In this document: piece after piece, positions 37,177-48,179 of the stretch
Layout of the letters: each line of letters begins with the position of its first letter
Position numbering within the stretch: position 1 is the first letter of the stretch
DNA from: Polytrichum commune
Taxonomy: Eukaryota; Streptophyta; Polytrichopsida; Polytrichales; Polytrichaceae
DNA: 60,000 bases
Direction: 5' to 3'
Assembly (NCBI GenBank): GCA_950295325.1
Contig: OX485805.1
Span: 40,413,501-40,473,500, forward strand
Translations under genes and position numbers: made by a program
The notes under the pieces: generated by a model
What the model was told of the DNA's origin: nothing
Seen by the model: the letters and a program-made list of their open reading frames with translations, nothing else
Database searches by the model: none

Positions 37177-38718
37177 TCACTCCCAGATGATCATACACCC
37201 GCTTTTGTCAGAGGTAACGAGTGGCTTCCCCTCGTCGCTCCATGCACAAGCCAACACAGGACTCGAATGTCCTTTCAGTGTGACAACGTTATCTTTTGCA
37301 AGTCGTGTCCAAACTATCACAGATCCGTCAGTTCCCCCAGCAGCCAAATACCTGTCATCAGGACTCAAACAAGATCTGCTCCAATTGGTTGCCACCCACG
37401 AGCCTTGGGCTCGGTAGGAAGCCTGGACTTCTAGTGTCCTCACGTCAATCAGATTATGCACATTATCCCGTCCACTTGTCAAGATTGTATGACCATTTCT
37501 GGATACGGAAACGGACGTGATTCCTTGAGCGTGTGCAACAACCTCACTAGATTGCTTCCCAGTTCGTATGTCCCACAGCCTTAAATTGCCATCCATGTGG
37601 CCAGAGCATAGAATCTCTCCACTCATTGTCAGGGCCACGTCGTTGCAATTGGAGTAGCATATTAAAGTATTTGTGCTGTATCCAGTTTGAAGGTCCCATG
37701 TCTTCATTGTGCGGTCGTAGCCGGCACTTACAGCACGTCGGTTGCTTGTTTTACTAATGTCGACAGCAACCACCTTTTCAGTGTGGCCTGTTAGTGTATG
37801 TCGCATTCGAGATGACATGGTTTCCCAAAGATATAACTTATGGTCACTGCAAGCAGCAAGGACCAGACTATTATCGAATGACAGAGACAAATCCAACACA
37901 GAGCCCAAACAACCTCGAAGTGCAGTTCGAGGAGTTCCGCCAGCAACATCCCAGCTCTTCACGAGCCGATCATGCCCTCCACTAAAAACAGTCCCACGCC
38001 CATGTTCAAATTTGATCGCAGCACAACCTGCTTCATGTGCCCTAATGACATGTTTAACAGATGAAGGAAGTCCAACTTCAACATACTCATCTGCCCCAAC
38101 TTCACTATGTCGGACTATACCATCGACTTGGGTGCGGGCAAGCTCCTCCAGCCGACCAGCTTTCAAGCGCTCCATCATATCCTCATACATAGAGTTAGCC
38201 TCGTTGAGCTTTTCCGCATCTTCCATTTTCCGTTTCATCCATCGTTCAATCAACATTTCGTTCTCAGCTTGAAGCTCCTTGATCCGACCTTCAAGTTCGT
38301 TGATTTTAGATTTAAGCTCCTGAATCTCAGCTGTGGTGGTTTCTATGGTTACCTCCTTCACCTTCTCATCAGCTTCCAATTGCGAGATTTTGTCCCTAGC
38401 AGCATTGAGGTCCTCTTGCAGCTGGCTTATGTTAGCTTCCTTGTCACTAAGTTGTGATCGTAGTCCTTGACTCTCAGTGATTTCCTCTACCAGCTTCTCT
38501 GACACCTGAGAGTGCTTCTGGTAGCTCTGATTCAACTCAAGTTGCAATGCCTTCACCTTTTCTTCTAGCTCTGTTGCAAGCTGAGAATCCAGTGCTTGAG
38601 ATATAGCAGCAAGAGCTGGCGCAAAAGCCCCTTCCTCCAATCTGTGGCGCCGCTTAAGCGCCCTACAAGACTGCAATATGGCATATGCCATTCGTTCTTC
38701 CATTGCAACTTCACCCAT
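37177..38718 (-). CDS. ATG16: Autophagy-related protein 16 (coiled coil plus WD40 repeats)
   Basis: Partner of ATG12-ATG5 that directs ATG8 lipidation to the phagophore membrane. The 513-residue coding region is intronless and of normal plant length (Arabidopsis about 515). Residues 1-40 form the ATG5-binding segment (HRLEEGAFAPALAAIS). About 45-195 is a long coiled coil ending in ENEMLIERWMKRKMEDAEKL and LARTQVDGIVR. About 225-513 is a seven-bladed WD40 propeller with GHTEKVVAVDISK, SAGYDRTMKTWDLQTGY, CSGHMDGNLRLWDIRTGKQS, LTSGRDNVHNLIDVRTLE and NWSRSCLSPDDRYLAAGGTD, ending IIWE. The first ATG (38716-38718) is followed by MEERM six codons on; either may be used. An AG acceptor just upstream (TATTCAAG, about 38720) suggests a 5' UTR intron leading to the repeated noncoding exons at 40-41 kb. 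Plant homologues I know are multi-exonic, so the lack of coding introns is notable. Confidence 0.95.
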   Translation of the reverse strand: MGEVAMEERMAYAILQSCRALKRRHRLEEGAFAPALAAISQALDSQLATELEEKVKALQLELNQSYQKHSQVSEKLVEEITESQGLRSQLSDKEANISQLQEDLNAARDKISQLEADEKVKEVTIETTTAEIQELKSKINELEGRIKELQAENEMLIERWMKRKMEDAEKLNEANSMYEDMMERLKAGRLEELARTQVDGIVRHSEVGADEYVEVGLPSSVKHVIRAHEAGCAAIKFEHGRGTVFSGGHDRLVKSWDVAGGTPRTALRGCLGSVLDLSLSFDNSLVLAACSDHKLYLWETMSSRMRHTLTGHTEKVVAVDISKTSNRRAVSAGYDRTMKTWDLQTGYSTNTLICYSNCNDVALTMSGEILCSGHMDGNLRLWDIRTGKQSSEVVAHAQGITSVSVSRNGHTILTSGRDNVHNLIDVRTLEVQASYRAQGSWVATNWSRSCLSPDDRYLAAGGTDGSVIVWTRLAKDNVVTLKGHSSPVLACAWSDEGKPLVTSDKSGCMIIWE

Positions 38719-39984
38719 CCTTGAATAGACTGCAGCATGTTATTAGGAAACAGAATAAGTACAAGTAATTTATATTTCACCACTGGAACAGCCATATGCA
38801 TACAAACCCACACACTCATTAGCTGTTTACATGACCACCTGAATTAAGGGTTGATTTTTAGGAAATAACACCAGATCGGAGGGCTCAATCAGAACGTTGC
38901 TTTCTGTCTTCCATCTCATAACCTAATTCAATAACTCTGTTCAAGAGCGTCATGACTCTTCTTCAAAGCTTCAGAAGTACTGACTACATGAAATGGAAAG
39001 TCAGTAAAACTCTCACTTCTATGCACTCTTGCTATGCTTCTCAAATACAGCCCTCAACAATAATCCTCTGCACTTGTTCCATTGTTCCTACAGAACTAAA
39101 AGCACACAGAGCTAGCACAATTTTTCAGCACCCATACTTTGGGCAATCCAGCGACCCTTTCCCAACTTCCAAACAACCAGCCACACAATGTGAGCCCACT
39201 GCACAATTCATACATAATAAAAATAATCTCACAGGCATTTAAGGACAATATGAAACACTTAGAACCTACTCTCAGTATGTTGACCTTCAGAAAAAGATGC
39301 TGCGAATATGTGTCCCCCGCACTGTGAGTTGTGTACTCTCAATGATTTTTAAAAAACGTCAATAGAAGTCTGCAAACTAACTTCATGGAGGTCGGGATAT
39401 TAAACTCTCCATTAATAAAAGACAAGAGACCAAATTCAGCCAGAGGTCCACACTTAAGTAACAATCCTGCGGTTTCGCATTCACAAAGTGATTCGCTATA
39501 TACTAGAGCTCCAAAAATAAAGTTCTGCCCACTTGGGCTATCTGAAGGAGCACTGCAAACTGCTTGAAGAGCGAGCCAGGAGCACCACTAGGATCCTAGG
39601 CACTTCCTATTGCTCCAAGATTTGTAAACCTTCACAGAATCTGAAACCCCTACTGTGGTCATTCTGCCCTCAATAGGAGCGTATAAACCATTAATTACAA
39701 TTGCCAAGAGCACGAAGTTTATCAAGGCCTCAACAGTGGTAGTATAAACTTACGAATTTGACCTGACAATGTGAATGTCCGTTGAAGGTTTTACAACCCT
39801 AATTCTTGGCTCTGCACTCATTCACATTCAGCTCCAGACGGGTATTTGTACTCTCACCTTATTATACCAGAAAACCTCAAAGGTTTCGCCATATCCAAAT
39901 TCGTTTTCATGGACCTACATCATGGGCCTTATTCACACCGCAGTATTCTAGATATCACTCTACTCCTCCTTTTGTTGTTGCGGT
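38719..39984 (-). other. Presumed 5' UTR intron of ATG16
   Basis: No gene is seen on either strand. It lies between the ATG16 start codon and a tandem array of exon-like units whose donor sites point toward ATG16 (minus strand). Intron status is inferred from those splice signals. Confidence 0.4.
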
Positions 39985-41310
39985 GCCCTAACCCTAGACA
40001 TGAATAGAGAACAACTACCAAGGAAACATGAGATGTTTGACACGGCACAGCTCAAATTCCTGCGAGGAGAATTCAGAGATTTCTCGGTACCATAGGGAAG
40101 TACCAAGATTGCATACCTTCGGGAATGCATTGATCTACGACTCAACATTCGGCACAGGTCGAGAAAGCTTTTCCATCTTGTGCACTACTGAACCTAATTT
40201 ATTTTATTCCTTTTCTATTTTGTCTCTTCTGCAACACAGAATTGGTGTTGTTTGCGTGAAATCAATCACTAAATATCCTTCCAACCTACTCCACTTACTC
40301 TCTCTTCCACCGTTTTCCATTGCCCTAATCCTGGACTTCAACAGAGAACTATCTCGGAAGTATGAGGTGTTTGACACGGTACAGCTGGGATTCCTGACAA
40401 TACAACTACTGACAGGAATGCTCCGCAACACAGGCATCAAGCACAGGGATCTCATAATTGCCTTCGAATCAACTTATCGATGATATTCGTCACAAAAATC
40501 CAAAAAGCTTTCCATCTGCTCCACGACTACGCCTAATGGATTTTCTTCCATTTCTGCTTCCTCTGCTATCACTTAGAATATCTGTTGGGTTTGTAAAACA
40601 ATCTTCATAGGTATAACAGTAGTCTTCCAGCTCAATCTACTCAATCTCCGACACTTCCAGTGCCCTAACCCTGGCCTAACTACAGTAGACAACAAACAAC
40701 CATGAAGAGATGAGGTATTTGGCACGCTACAGCTCAAATTCCTTCCAACACAAAAAACCAGAGAGATTCCACGTCACCACAGGCAGAGCACAACAATCGC
40801 ATGCCTTCAGAAACAGACTAATTCACTACTCAATATATTAGCCAAGAAACCTTTCCATCCTAATTTTCTCCTTCCATTTATGTTTTCGTCTTCTACACCT
40901 CAGAATACCACGTGATTTCGTGGAATCGAATCAATACGTAGTCTCCCGACTGACTCTGCTCACTCTCCTGAACACTTTGCCAGTACCCTAAAACTCCTGG
41001 ACTTACAAACGACGAAAACTACCTAAGAAGCGTGAGGAATGTCATTCCACAGCTCAGAATTCCTGTTTAAAGAAAATCGAGAGATTTATTCATCATCGAC
41101 ATAGGAAAGTGAAAAGGATTGCATACCTTCGGAGACGGATTAATCCACAACTCCGGCACAAGAACCGAGAGATTTCTCCATCTGCTCCACTGATGATGAC
41201 CCTTTTTACAATCTGCTTTTCTTCCTGTAATGTTCTACTAACTCAGAACCCTCGAAATCGATCTCATGCGCCGGAACTCAATCGCATCCTACTAACTTAA
41301 GGTAATTACC
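39985..41310 (-). repeat. Four tandem copies of a candidate ATG16 5' noncoding exon/promoter unit
   Basis: Units begin (plus strand) near 39985, 40322, 40662 and 40983 with a GCCCTAACCCT-like start. Each carries GACACGGCACAGCTCAAATT-like and CTTTCCATCTGCTCCAC-like blocks; unit lengths are about 322-340 bases. On the minus strand each has an exon-like end, TTCGAAG in the clearest cases, followed by a donor. The donor is GTATGC in copies 1 (exon end 40117) and 4 (41127), but GCAATT in copy 2 (40462) and GCATGC in copy 3 (40805). Confidence 0.75.
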
Positions 41311-41640
41311 AAGAGCTCCCTCTCCGAAACTTCTTCAGCATTGCGCTGTTTCCAGGGATCGCTGAAACTAAACGAGACTACAACAACACGGGAGCTTGAC
41401 ACCCGGGCTGCAAACTTTGGATCATCTCAGCCGTCCGGTCGTAAAACGGATGTCGAATCGGACGGCACCGATGCCCTCTTGTGCTTGCCCCGGCCGCCCG
41501 AGCTCGGGTATCGCGATGTCGGGAAACGAGATGAAATGGAAACGGATGAATGATATACCAGTGTGCGGATGATGTTTATTCTGTTGAGGAGACTTCGTAG
41601 CAAAAGAGAGACATCTCATCCGAATCCTAGCAAAAAGGCC
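41311..41640 (-). promoter_or_regulatory. Presumed distal promoter/5' region of ATG16
   Basis: A GC-richer stretch (41400-41520, with CGGCCGCCCGAGCTCGGG) upstream of the outermost repeated exon unit. It has no convincing protein. It would be the promoter for the copy 4 first exon; this is inferred from position and composition only. Confidence 0.35.
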
Positions 41641-41825
41641 AATGATAGGTAACTTAGGGCCTCTATCAACCTCTCAAGGATTTTAATTCGGCAATGGGGT
41701 CAAACATGCCATCCAATCATATCAAGCCACGTGGACCAGTCATTGTGAGTGGCGGGTCCATAGGTGAAGACAAGCATCTTCCGGTCCTCTGGCAGTTTTT
41801 ATTCAACCGTTTTTATGAGACCTAA

Positions 41826-42006
41826 GGGCCGTTTTACACATGACCAAGGGCCGCGAGAAAAATATGATTTAATATTTCTTGTGGTTACGGTCATCGGTCC
41901 AAAGATAAATCCACATCAAATTTTAAAAGCCTCGGTCATTTCTCAACCACTAAGAGATTTTAGAAAGTGATGGTCATGGTCACTAGTCTCTAATGTAAAC
42001 AGGTCT
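41826..42006. mobile_element. Small TIR element related to the GGGCATGTTTACA family
   Basis: The left end GGGCCGTTTTACAC and inverted right end AGACCTGTTTAC are flanked by TAA triplets (41823-41825, 42007-42009). About 181 bases, non-coding. Ends are diverged. Confidence 0.5.
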
Positions 42007-43155
42007 TAACCAAACGTTGGTGTTGGCAAGGTGGTTTCCGAATCATGCCTTGAGCTTAGGAAAGACACAGTGGAGTTCCACTTCATTAAATAGTCTTGTA
42101 AGTGTGGGCCATAGTAATGTTCTAAACCCCACATTAATTCTCACGGTTAGAAGTATTGTGGACCATGTTAGTTTCTGACCCATGCAAAATTCTCTAGTTT
42201 AAAATTGGTGTGGGCTATATTTAATTGTTGCTTCTAGGCAATTGATGTGGGTGAATATTTTATGTTATGCCAATTTATGTGTATAAAGATGAGTAATTTT
42301 AGTTCATGTAAGGTGTTGGTCAAAAGTCTCAAGGAAGACTAAGGGGGAGACCATGGGTCTTGAACCCACATTATGGACCACCCTAACTAAACAATTAGAG
42401 TGTGTTGCGCGAATTATTTCCATGTTGGTTTTCGAATGATATATGTGTGACACCATGGATTTCTTTATAAACGTTATATGCAGATATCAAGTGGGTGTCG
42501 ACATTGATATCAAAGTATGCGATAGGTCTCATAATCTATACCCATACACGAGGAGGAAAGATTAATCTTCTCAGTATTGCCTACCCAAGGATAAACATGG
42601 GAACTTGTGGAGGTTCAAGCTAACATGAAAGCAACACGTGACACTTCACACAAATTTTGAGTTAATTTGTGCCAAACCTGCTTATCACCAGCAGTACCTT
42701 AAATTGCACTTCTACATCCTTGAGAGAGAGACACACACACGCATGATATGGCATTACTAACAATACTAGTAGTTAAAGTAAATAAAATACCAAGAAACTT
42801 GGAACTCCTAGGCTTGTGTGAACTATGTTTGGTGAAGTGGGGAAGTAGGGAAGTAGGGTGGTTATAGTAGTTTTGGGGGTGATTCCTTCACCTTCAAGTG
42901 GCTTTCCTATGAGCACCCTCCTCATGACATCCCATCAATAAACACCCCACTTTGTACCAAACATTCAATTATCTCAACCACCAACTCCAAACTCATTCCC
43001 TTCACAAATTTTCATGTACAATCTATTTTCCCACCACAAAGTCGAAAATGGGGAAGCAAAGGGGGGAAACACTAATAACATTGCGATAAGAAATTTAGTC
43101 TTCCAAGGTGGTTGAATCATCGAAGTTTAGGGTTTCATCGTGAAGGTCTATATGA
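42007..43155. other. Intergenic region before the FAS1 gene
   Basis: The stretch 42060-42380 shares scattered blocks in inverted orientation with 49985-50165, for example the complement of AAGGTGTTGGT. No gene. The last 100-200 bases are presumed promoter/5' UTR of the FAS1 gene. Confidence 0.4.
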
Positions 43156-45465
43156 ATGGCGACCTCAAAGAGAAGGGGCAATTCCTTCATGTGGGTGGTG
43201 GGTGTAATTGTGTCGCTTGTGGAGACCGCAAGGTTTGTGGAGACCGTGAACCCGGCCATTCCACCCCTTCTACCCAAGCAATATCAAGGGACCGGCAACG
43301 TGCTCCAAGCCTTACTTAATGCATCGTGGCCCGCCGCACAAGGACCCACAAGCACCTACACATTTTTTGCTCCCCAAAACTCCGCCGTCAAAGTACTTGT
43401 GCTTGAACCCTCTTTATTTCTTCCCTATTTTGTATTGTTGTTGTTATATTGCACATGACCACAAGTCAACATATAAGCTTGGATTTACAACCTTACATCC
43501 AACCAAAATGGCAAAGATACTCTCACATCTCGCTAGAATTGACAAGTGAGTCACCGTGTTTTTGATGTAGAACAATCAACGATGTGAGACTTGTCGTTTA
43601 TGTGCTTGGTTGATCGGTTGCCTCATTGTGCGATATTGTTGTGGAGATGAATCCGATTTGTTTGACCTAAAATGCCCGTGTGGATCTCTCAAGCCTTCTC
43701 CTAAACTTGCATTGAATTTGTCAACGTCACATCTAATCATGTTATCATGACACCCAAAGTGTGATGCAAAAGTATCCCTTCTTATGATGGTAAGCGGCCA
43801 TCATGAACGAGAGAGTCTCGTCACTCTCGATGTGATCTTTTGTAGTTTGAACTTCGTTTTGAATGTTCCGGAAATGATGCACATATCCACATCACATTCG
43901 CACTAGGCAATTTGTACACTTTCTTTTGTGTGTGTGTGGTGCGGCCCTAATAAATAACCCTTCAAAATTCACGTTGAAATCCGATTTGTAACGACAAAAA
44001 ATATAGCCACACCCATCACCTCAAATCACATTTTTTGGTGTAGTTTTTGAGGTTTTGTACGTTGCAGTCACACCGTGGAGGGCTTTGGGTTTTGTACATG
44101 GAAGTCTTAAAGTGCTTGAAATTCACTCAAATCGCACGTGGAAATAAATATTCAACATCAATAGAACGGCTTAGTATATAATAAGCACCTTGCGGGAGCG
44201 ATGTCACCTCAAAAATCGCTTCACCGTTTGATTAAAACGGGAAAGAAGATCGAGGCCTCGATCACACCCAGACTTTATGTCTGGTTCCAGCCGTGAAATT
44301 GTTGGGGATTGTGTTGAGAAATAGATGTTTGGCCCACCATTTTTCACTCTATTATAGACGGAGATGCCAACGGATGGTATCAGTAGTGGCCAGTGTGATC
44401 AACCCCTAAGACAAGAGGAACAAAACTTCACATTTTAGCATGAGAAAGCTTTGTTATGTTTGAATAAATGATCTTTGTTGTTCGGTCCCGCTTTATGCAT
44501 AGTTACAAATGCTAGCACCTACCGGAGCAAGCATGAATTAGGAGGCTTTTCTCCCACATGGTGGTAACCAATATTGAACTAGTATTGTTTTTTTTTTCTT
44601 GATACCATTTATGTATTTGTAATGAGGATTTCACCTCTTTTTTTATACCAGTTGGGTATTTATAATGAAGATTCACATTTTTTTGCATATCAATAGGCTA
44701 TGGGGTATTTGAAAACGTTCTTGTTTACGAAACCATTTGGGTTTAAATACAAGTCAAGAACCTTGACACCTAGGTGGTATCAATATGGTTTAGAATGGTA
44801 TTGACCCAAATAATAAATCACGTATATAAAACTTCTCTCACCTTGACATACCTACCAAATATCATCACGTGACTTGTATTACAATGTTGATACCCACATC
44901 CAAGTTCTTCGATATCATTACAAATGTCGATTGTTAATACCATGCATTTCACCTATATACCAGTCCAACATCGATCGATGCTAATCCCTTTCACAATGCA
45001 CATATTATTATCATATATTGAATAATGTCATGAACTTGTGGGTAGCAAATAGCTCTTAGAACTATTGACTATATATAACTCACGCATTGAAAATGCAACG
45101 ACCGAATGTTAACTTCCATGAATTGATTGTTGCCAATGAGTGTGTAGAAATACCCATGTCTATTCCCCACAACCAAGAAGGGCGAATTAGTGGCCAAGAG
45201 CATCGCCACAAGTGTGCTCCAATACCACATCGTTCCCGGGAAGGCCTTCTCGAGCCAAATGTTGAAGACCCTTGCGGCCACGGAGGATTACATGTCATCG
45301 ACCGCAAATATTGGGCGCAAGTTGAATGTCACAAAAGGTGGCACCAAGCTCAACGGCTACTCAAGCATTACTACTCCCGACATCGGCACAAAGCAATCCC
45401 AAGCTATTCATGGGATTTCCACCCTCCTTGTTCCGCCCGGGTTGATTGTGAGTGACCTAATATAG
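43156..45465 (+). CDS. FAS1 (fasciclin-like) domain protein, two exons
   Basis: Secreted or cell-surface protein of the fasciclin-like family. Exon 1 (43156-43392, 79 codons) and exon 2 (45178-45465, TAG stop) join in phase 0 to give 174 residues. The N-terminus has a basic start and a hydrophobic stretch (FMWVVGVIVSLV, 11-22) that could be a signal peptide or anchor. One FAS1 domain follows: NVLQALLNASW, the H1-like TYTFFAPQNSAVK, SVLQYHIVPGKAFSS and the H2-like AIHGISTLLVPPG. There is no AGP-type proline-rich region or GPI-like tail. The 1785-base intron contains two dispersed repeats. A strong donor-like GTGAGT inside the last codons leaves open a further exon that I could not find. The gene could therefore be truncated; no frameshift is seen. 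Confidence 0.62.
44260..44400. mobile_element. 141-base TIR element, copy 2 (inside FAS1 intron)
   Basis: Same length and layout as 25928-26068: GATCACACC at the left and AGTGTGATC at the right, with a shared interior including GTTGAGAAATAGATGTT and GGAGATGCC. Confidence 0.7.
44567..44975. mobile_element. TIR-like element, CCAATGTTGGA family, copy 2 (inside FAS1 intron)
   Basis: Colinear with 12959-13320: CCAATATTGAACTAGTATTG at the left, TATGGTTTAGAATGGTATTG inside, and ATATACCAGTCCAACAT at the right. Confidence 0.65.
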
Positions 45466-45555
45466 ATTACGAATTTTGTGTCATTCCATTGAATGTTGTT
45501 ATGAGGAATCATGCATCCACCTTCGACCTCTAAGTTGACAAGGGCTAGAGGCTTA

Positions 45556-46067
45556 CGGCCGCTTCACACTATGGCCGTCCAAGTCGAGAGGTTGTGGGAT
45601 TGAATGGCCAAACTTTGTTTGAGAGTCCAAAGAAATGGGCTGAAAACAGCTAGTCAATAAACTATAGGAATTGGAGCCTTCGGGCCAGGCATAGTGTGAA
45701 GCCTCCAAATGTCAAGTATAAAGTCCAAAGAAAGAAGGAGCATCCCACTTTATTCCTGACCTAAAACAACCCCTCCAATCTAACAACCAAGATATTGTCA
45801 GTTTTGTATTTTTTTCATGAAAAGAAATCGATGGCCTCTCGACTGTAGTTTGGGTTTCTATTCCTATCCGACCCAAACTTCCTTTGAGAGTTCGTCGCCT
45901 TGGTTAAAGAATATGGCCATGTATGCATTTTAAAATCGCGACGGCCTTTGGACTTTGGACTTTGGCCTCTAGTGTGAAGGGTCGAGAGGCCAAATTCTTG
46001 GTTTCTTGCAATCTGAGTCGTGGAAATCGACAACCTCTCAACCTTTGGCCATAGTGTGAAGCGGCCC
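45556..46067. mobile_element. 512-base TIR element with GGCCGCTTCACACTATGGCC ends
   Basis: GGCCGCTTCACACTATGGCC at the left is perfectly inverted at the right end, and the similarity continues into GAGAGGTTGT. Flanks are TTA on the left and TAA on the right, so the target duplication is not exact. Immediately 3' of the FAS1 gene. Non-coding. Confidence 0.72.
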
Positions 46068-48125
46068 TAAATGGATTTTATGAAAGCTTATAGATGCTCC
46101 ATGGTGATATTCAAAATTACCAAAGTTCTATTGTGAGATATTCCTCTAACGAACATGAGAAGTGTCTATTAGGAGGCAACTACTTAGGGTTTTTATGAAC
46201 AATATGGTCCATAAACTAGGATCCCATGGTGCCAATTCTATGGTATTCATGACCCCACAAATACACAATAACTTTCTAAGCTTAATCCTCAACTAATTAT
46301 AACCCAAAAGGAATCTTGCAAGCCTTAAAAAACATGTAACATTTTTTGGTCTAATTTTTTTCAAAACTAATTTAACTGTACTATATCCTATTTTAACCTT
46401 ATGGTAACCAATACAACATGTTTGGATATGGTGGAAAATTGGGGGTAGAATAAAATGGTTTTAACACATATGATTGGAACTAAATAAATAAATAAAATCC
46501 ATTTCATACAACGACTCGTAGTGAGAAGAATCACATCTTTTGTTATGACAAGAAATTCGATGTGGGCAACTAAGGGTTCTAGAAAGTGTCAAGTGGCGAT
46601 TGATGAATATTGAAATATGCTTAATTGTTTGTAGATTGGGTGTGGACCTCTAGCTCCGGTTGTAAAAAGTTCGGGCAATTCAAGTGATGCTAGTTTACCA
46701 TGTGAGATTTCCACCACTTCACTCATGATTGGAACTAGTGCTCATGTTTTTGTTTTTTGGATAATATGTTTCTCCGAGTCTTTGCTTTGGATTCACAAAA
46801 ATCAATACAATCTTTTTGGTGTTAAATCTATATAATCCATTAATGAATAATGAAATTCAATCAAAACAATTGTTTTTTTCTTGTCATCTTTGCATATTCT
46901 AATGGGTGATTTAACCACACAATTCAACATTTTGTAGTTATGGATCGGTTATTGACTTCTATCTAACCATCAATTACAAGAGTTACACCTACTTGTACGC
47001 AACATGATTTTGTAAGCCATTTTGTCAAACTTGGGTTCTTCCAAGTCAACCTTCTCATTCTACATACATATAAATATTTTGAATGTTGGTGCAGTGTGGC
47101 TACAAACACCTTCATTGCGAAGTGTGCACGCATGTATTGCCTTCATGAGTGTAGTGGCAAGCTTCTATTTGATGAACTAACTTTGAAGCCAACAAAGTTG
47201 TATGGAAGAGCATTGACATGCACACGTGCACTACAACTTTGCAAAGATGCACGTGAAGATTATAAGTTGCATGCTTGATGTGCCAAAACCTCAACCAATG
47301 CTAGGGTTTCGTTGTGTGGGATCCTTGAGGTATGTAACTTTGATGCTAGAATATAACCACATGATTATCTGGTTTCTTCCAAGCATGGACCCAAAAGTGC
47401 TATATTTGGTCGGTTTTGGAAACACCAAACAAACATGAAATAGAGTTTATGACATCTTGAATATCAAATGTCCCACTAAAATGGAAAGAGAGCATCATCC
47501 CTAGGTTGAATTATGTTATATGCCTTTGAGACTACTGCAAGGGCATCATAGGTTCCTTACACATGACCAACGTTCTCTTGGGAAACCCCAATTTGGGTTG
47601 AGAACCCATTTATTATCCATTTTTTTGAGTGGATAATACTTTAATACCCCTTACAACAAGTCGAACGCCATAAACTTGTTGTCAAATGTACATTATGAAC
47701 GCTTTCATTCTTTGTCATCCTAATATAGTGAGCTTTACATTCAAGCAACTTCAAACAATTCCATGCATGCCCTCTCATCATAGTGATCACTATAGATATG
47801 AGCTTCATACTTTTAACATACCGTTTGATGTAACAACCTAATATCTTGCATACCTAGTTTGTGTTACTTAACATAATGAAATTATGCATTTGTATATATA
47901 TATATATAGAGAGAGAGAGGATCTAATTATAAACATGGCAATAGACCTCACCTAGAATTAACTCATATATCGACTGCAATATACCAATTAGGGCATACAT
48001 AAGTGTAAGGAAAAAAATTCATGACATGTGAGGTTGTACAAGTGACTTAGATTTACATACATATCACATGTATTACTATCATTGTCGTTACATAAGAATA
48101 TGTTTGCAATTATTTCTAGGGGTAG

Positions 48126-48179
<54 letters not shown>

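Noticed and set aside
37742-38272. 176-codon open frame on the plus strand
   Set aside because: Antisense to the ATG16 coding region; serine-rich composition typical of a shadow frame.
47096-47278. Cysteine-containing 60-codon frame after an AG
   Set aside because: No recognisable domain, signal peptide or partner exon; may be chance.
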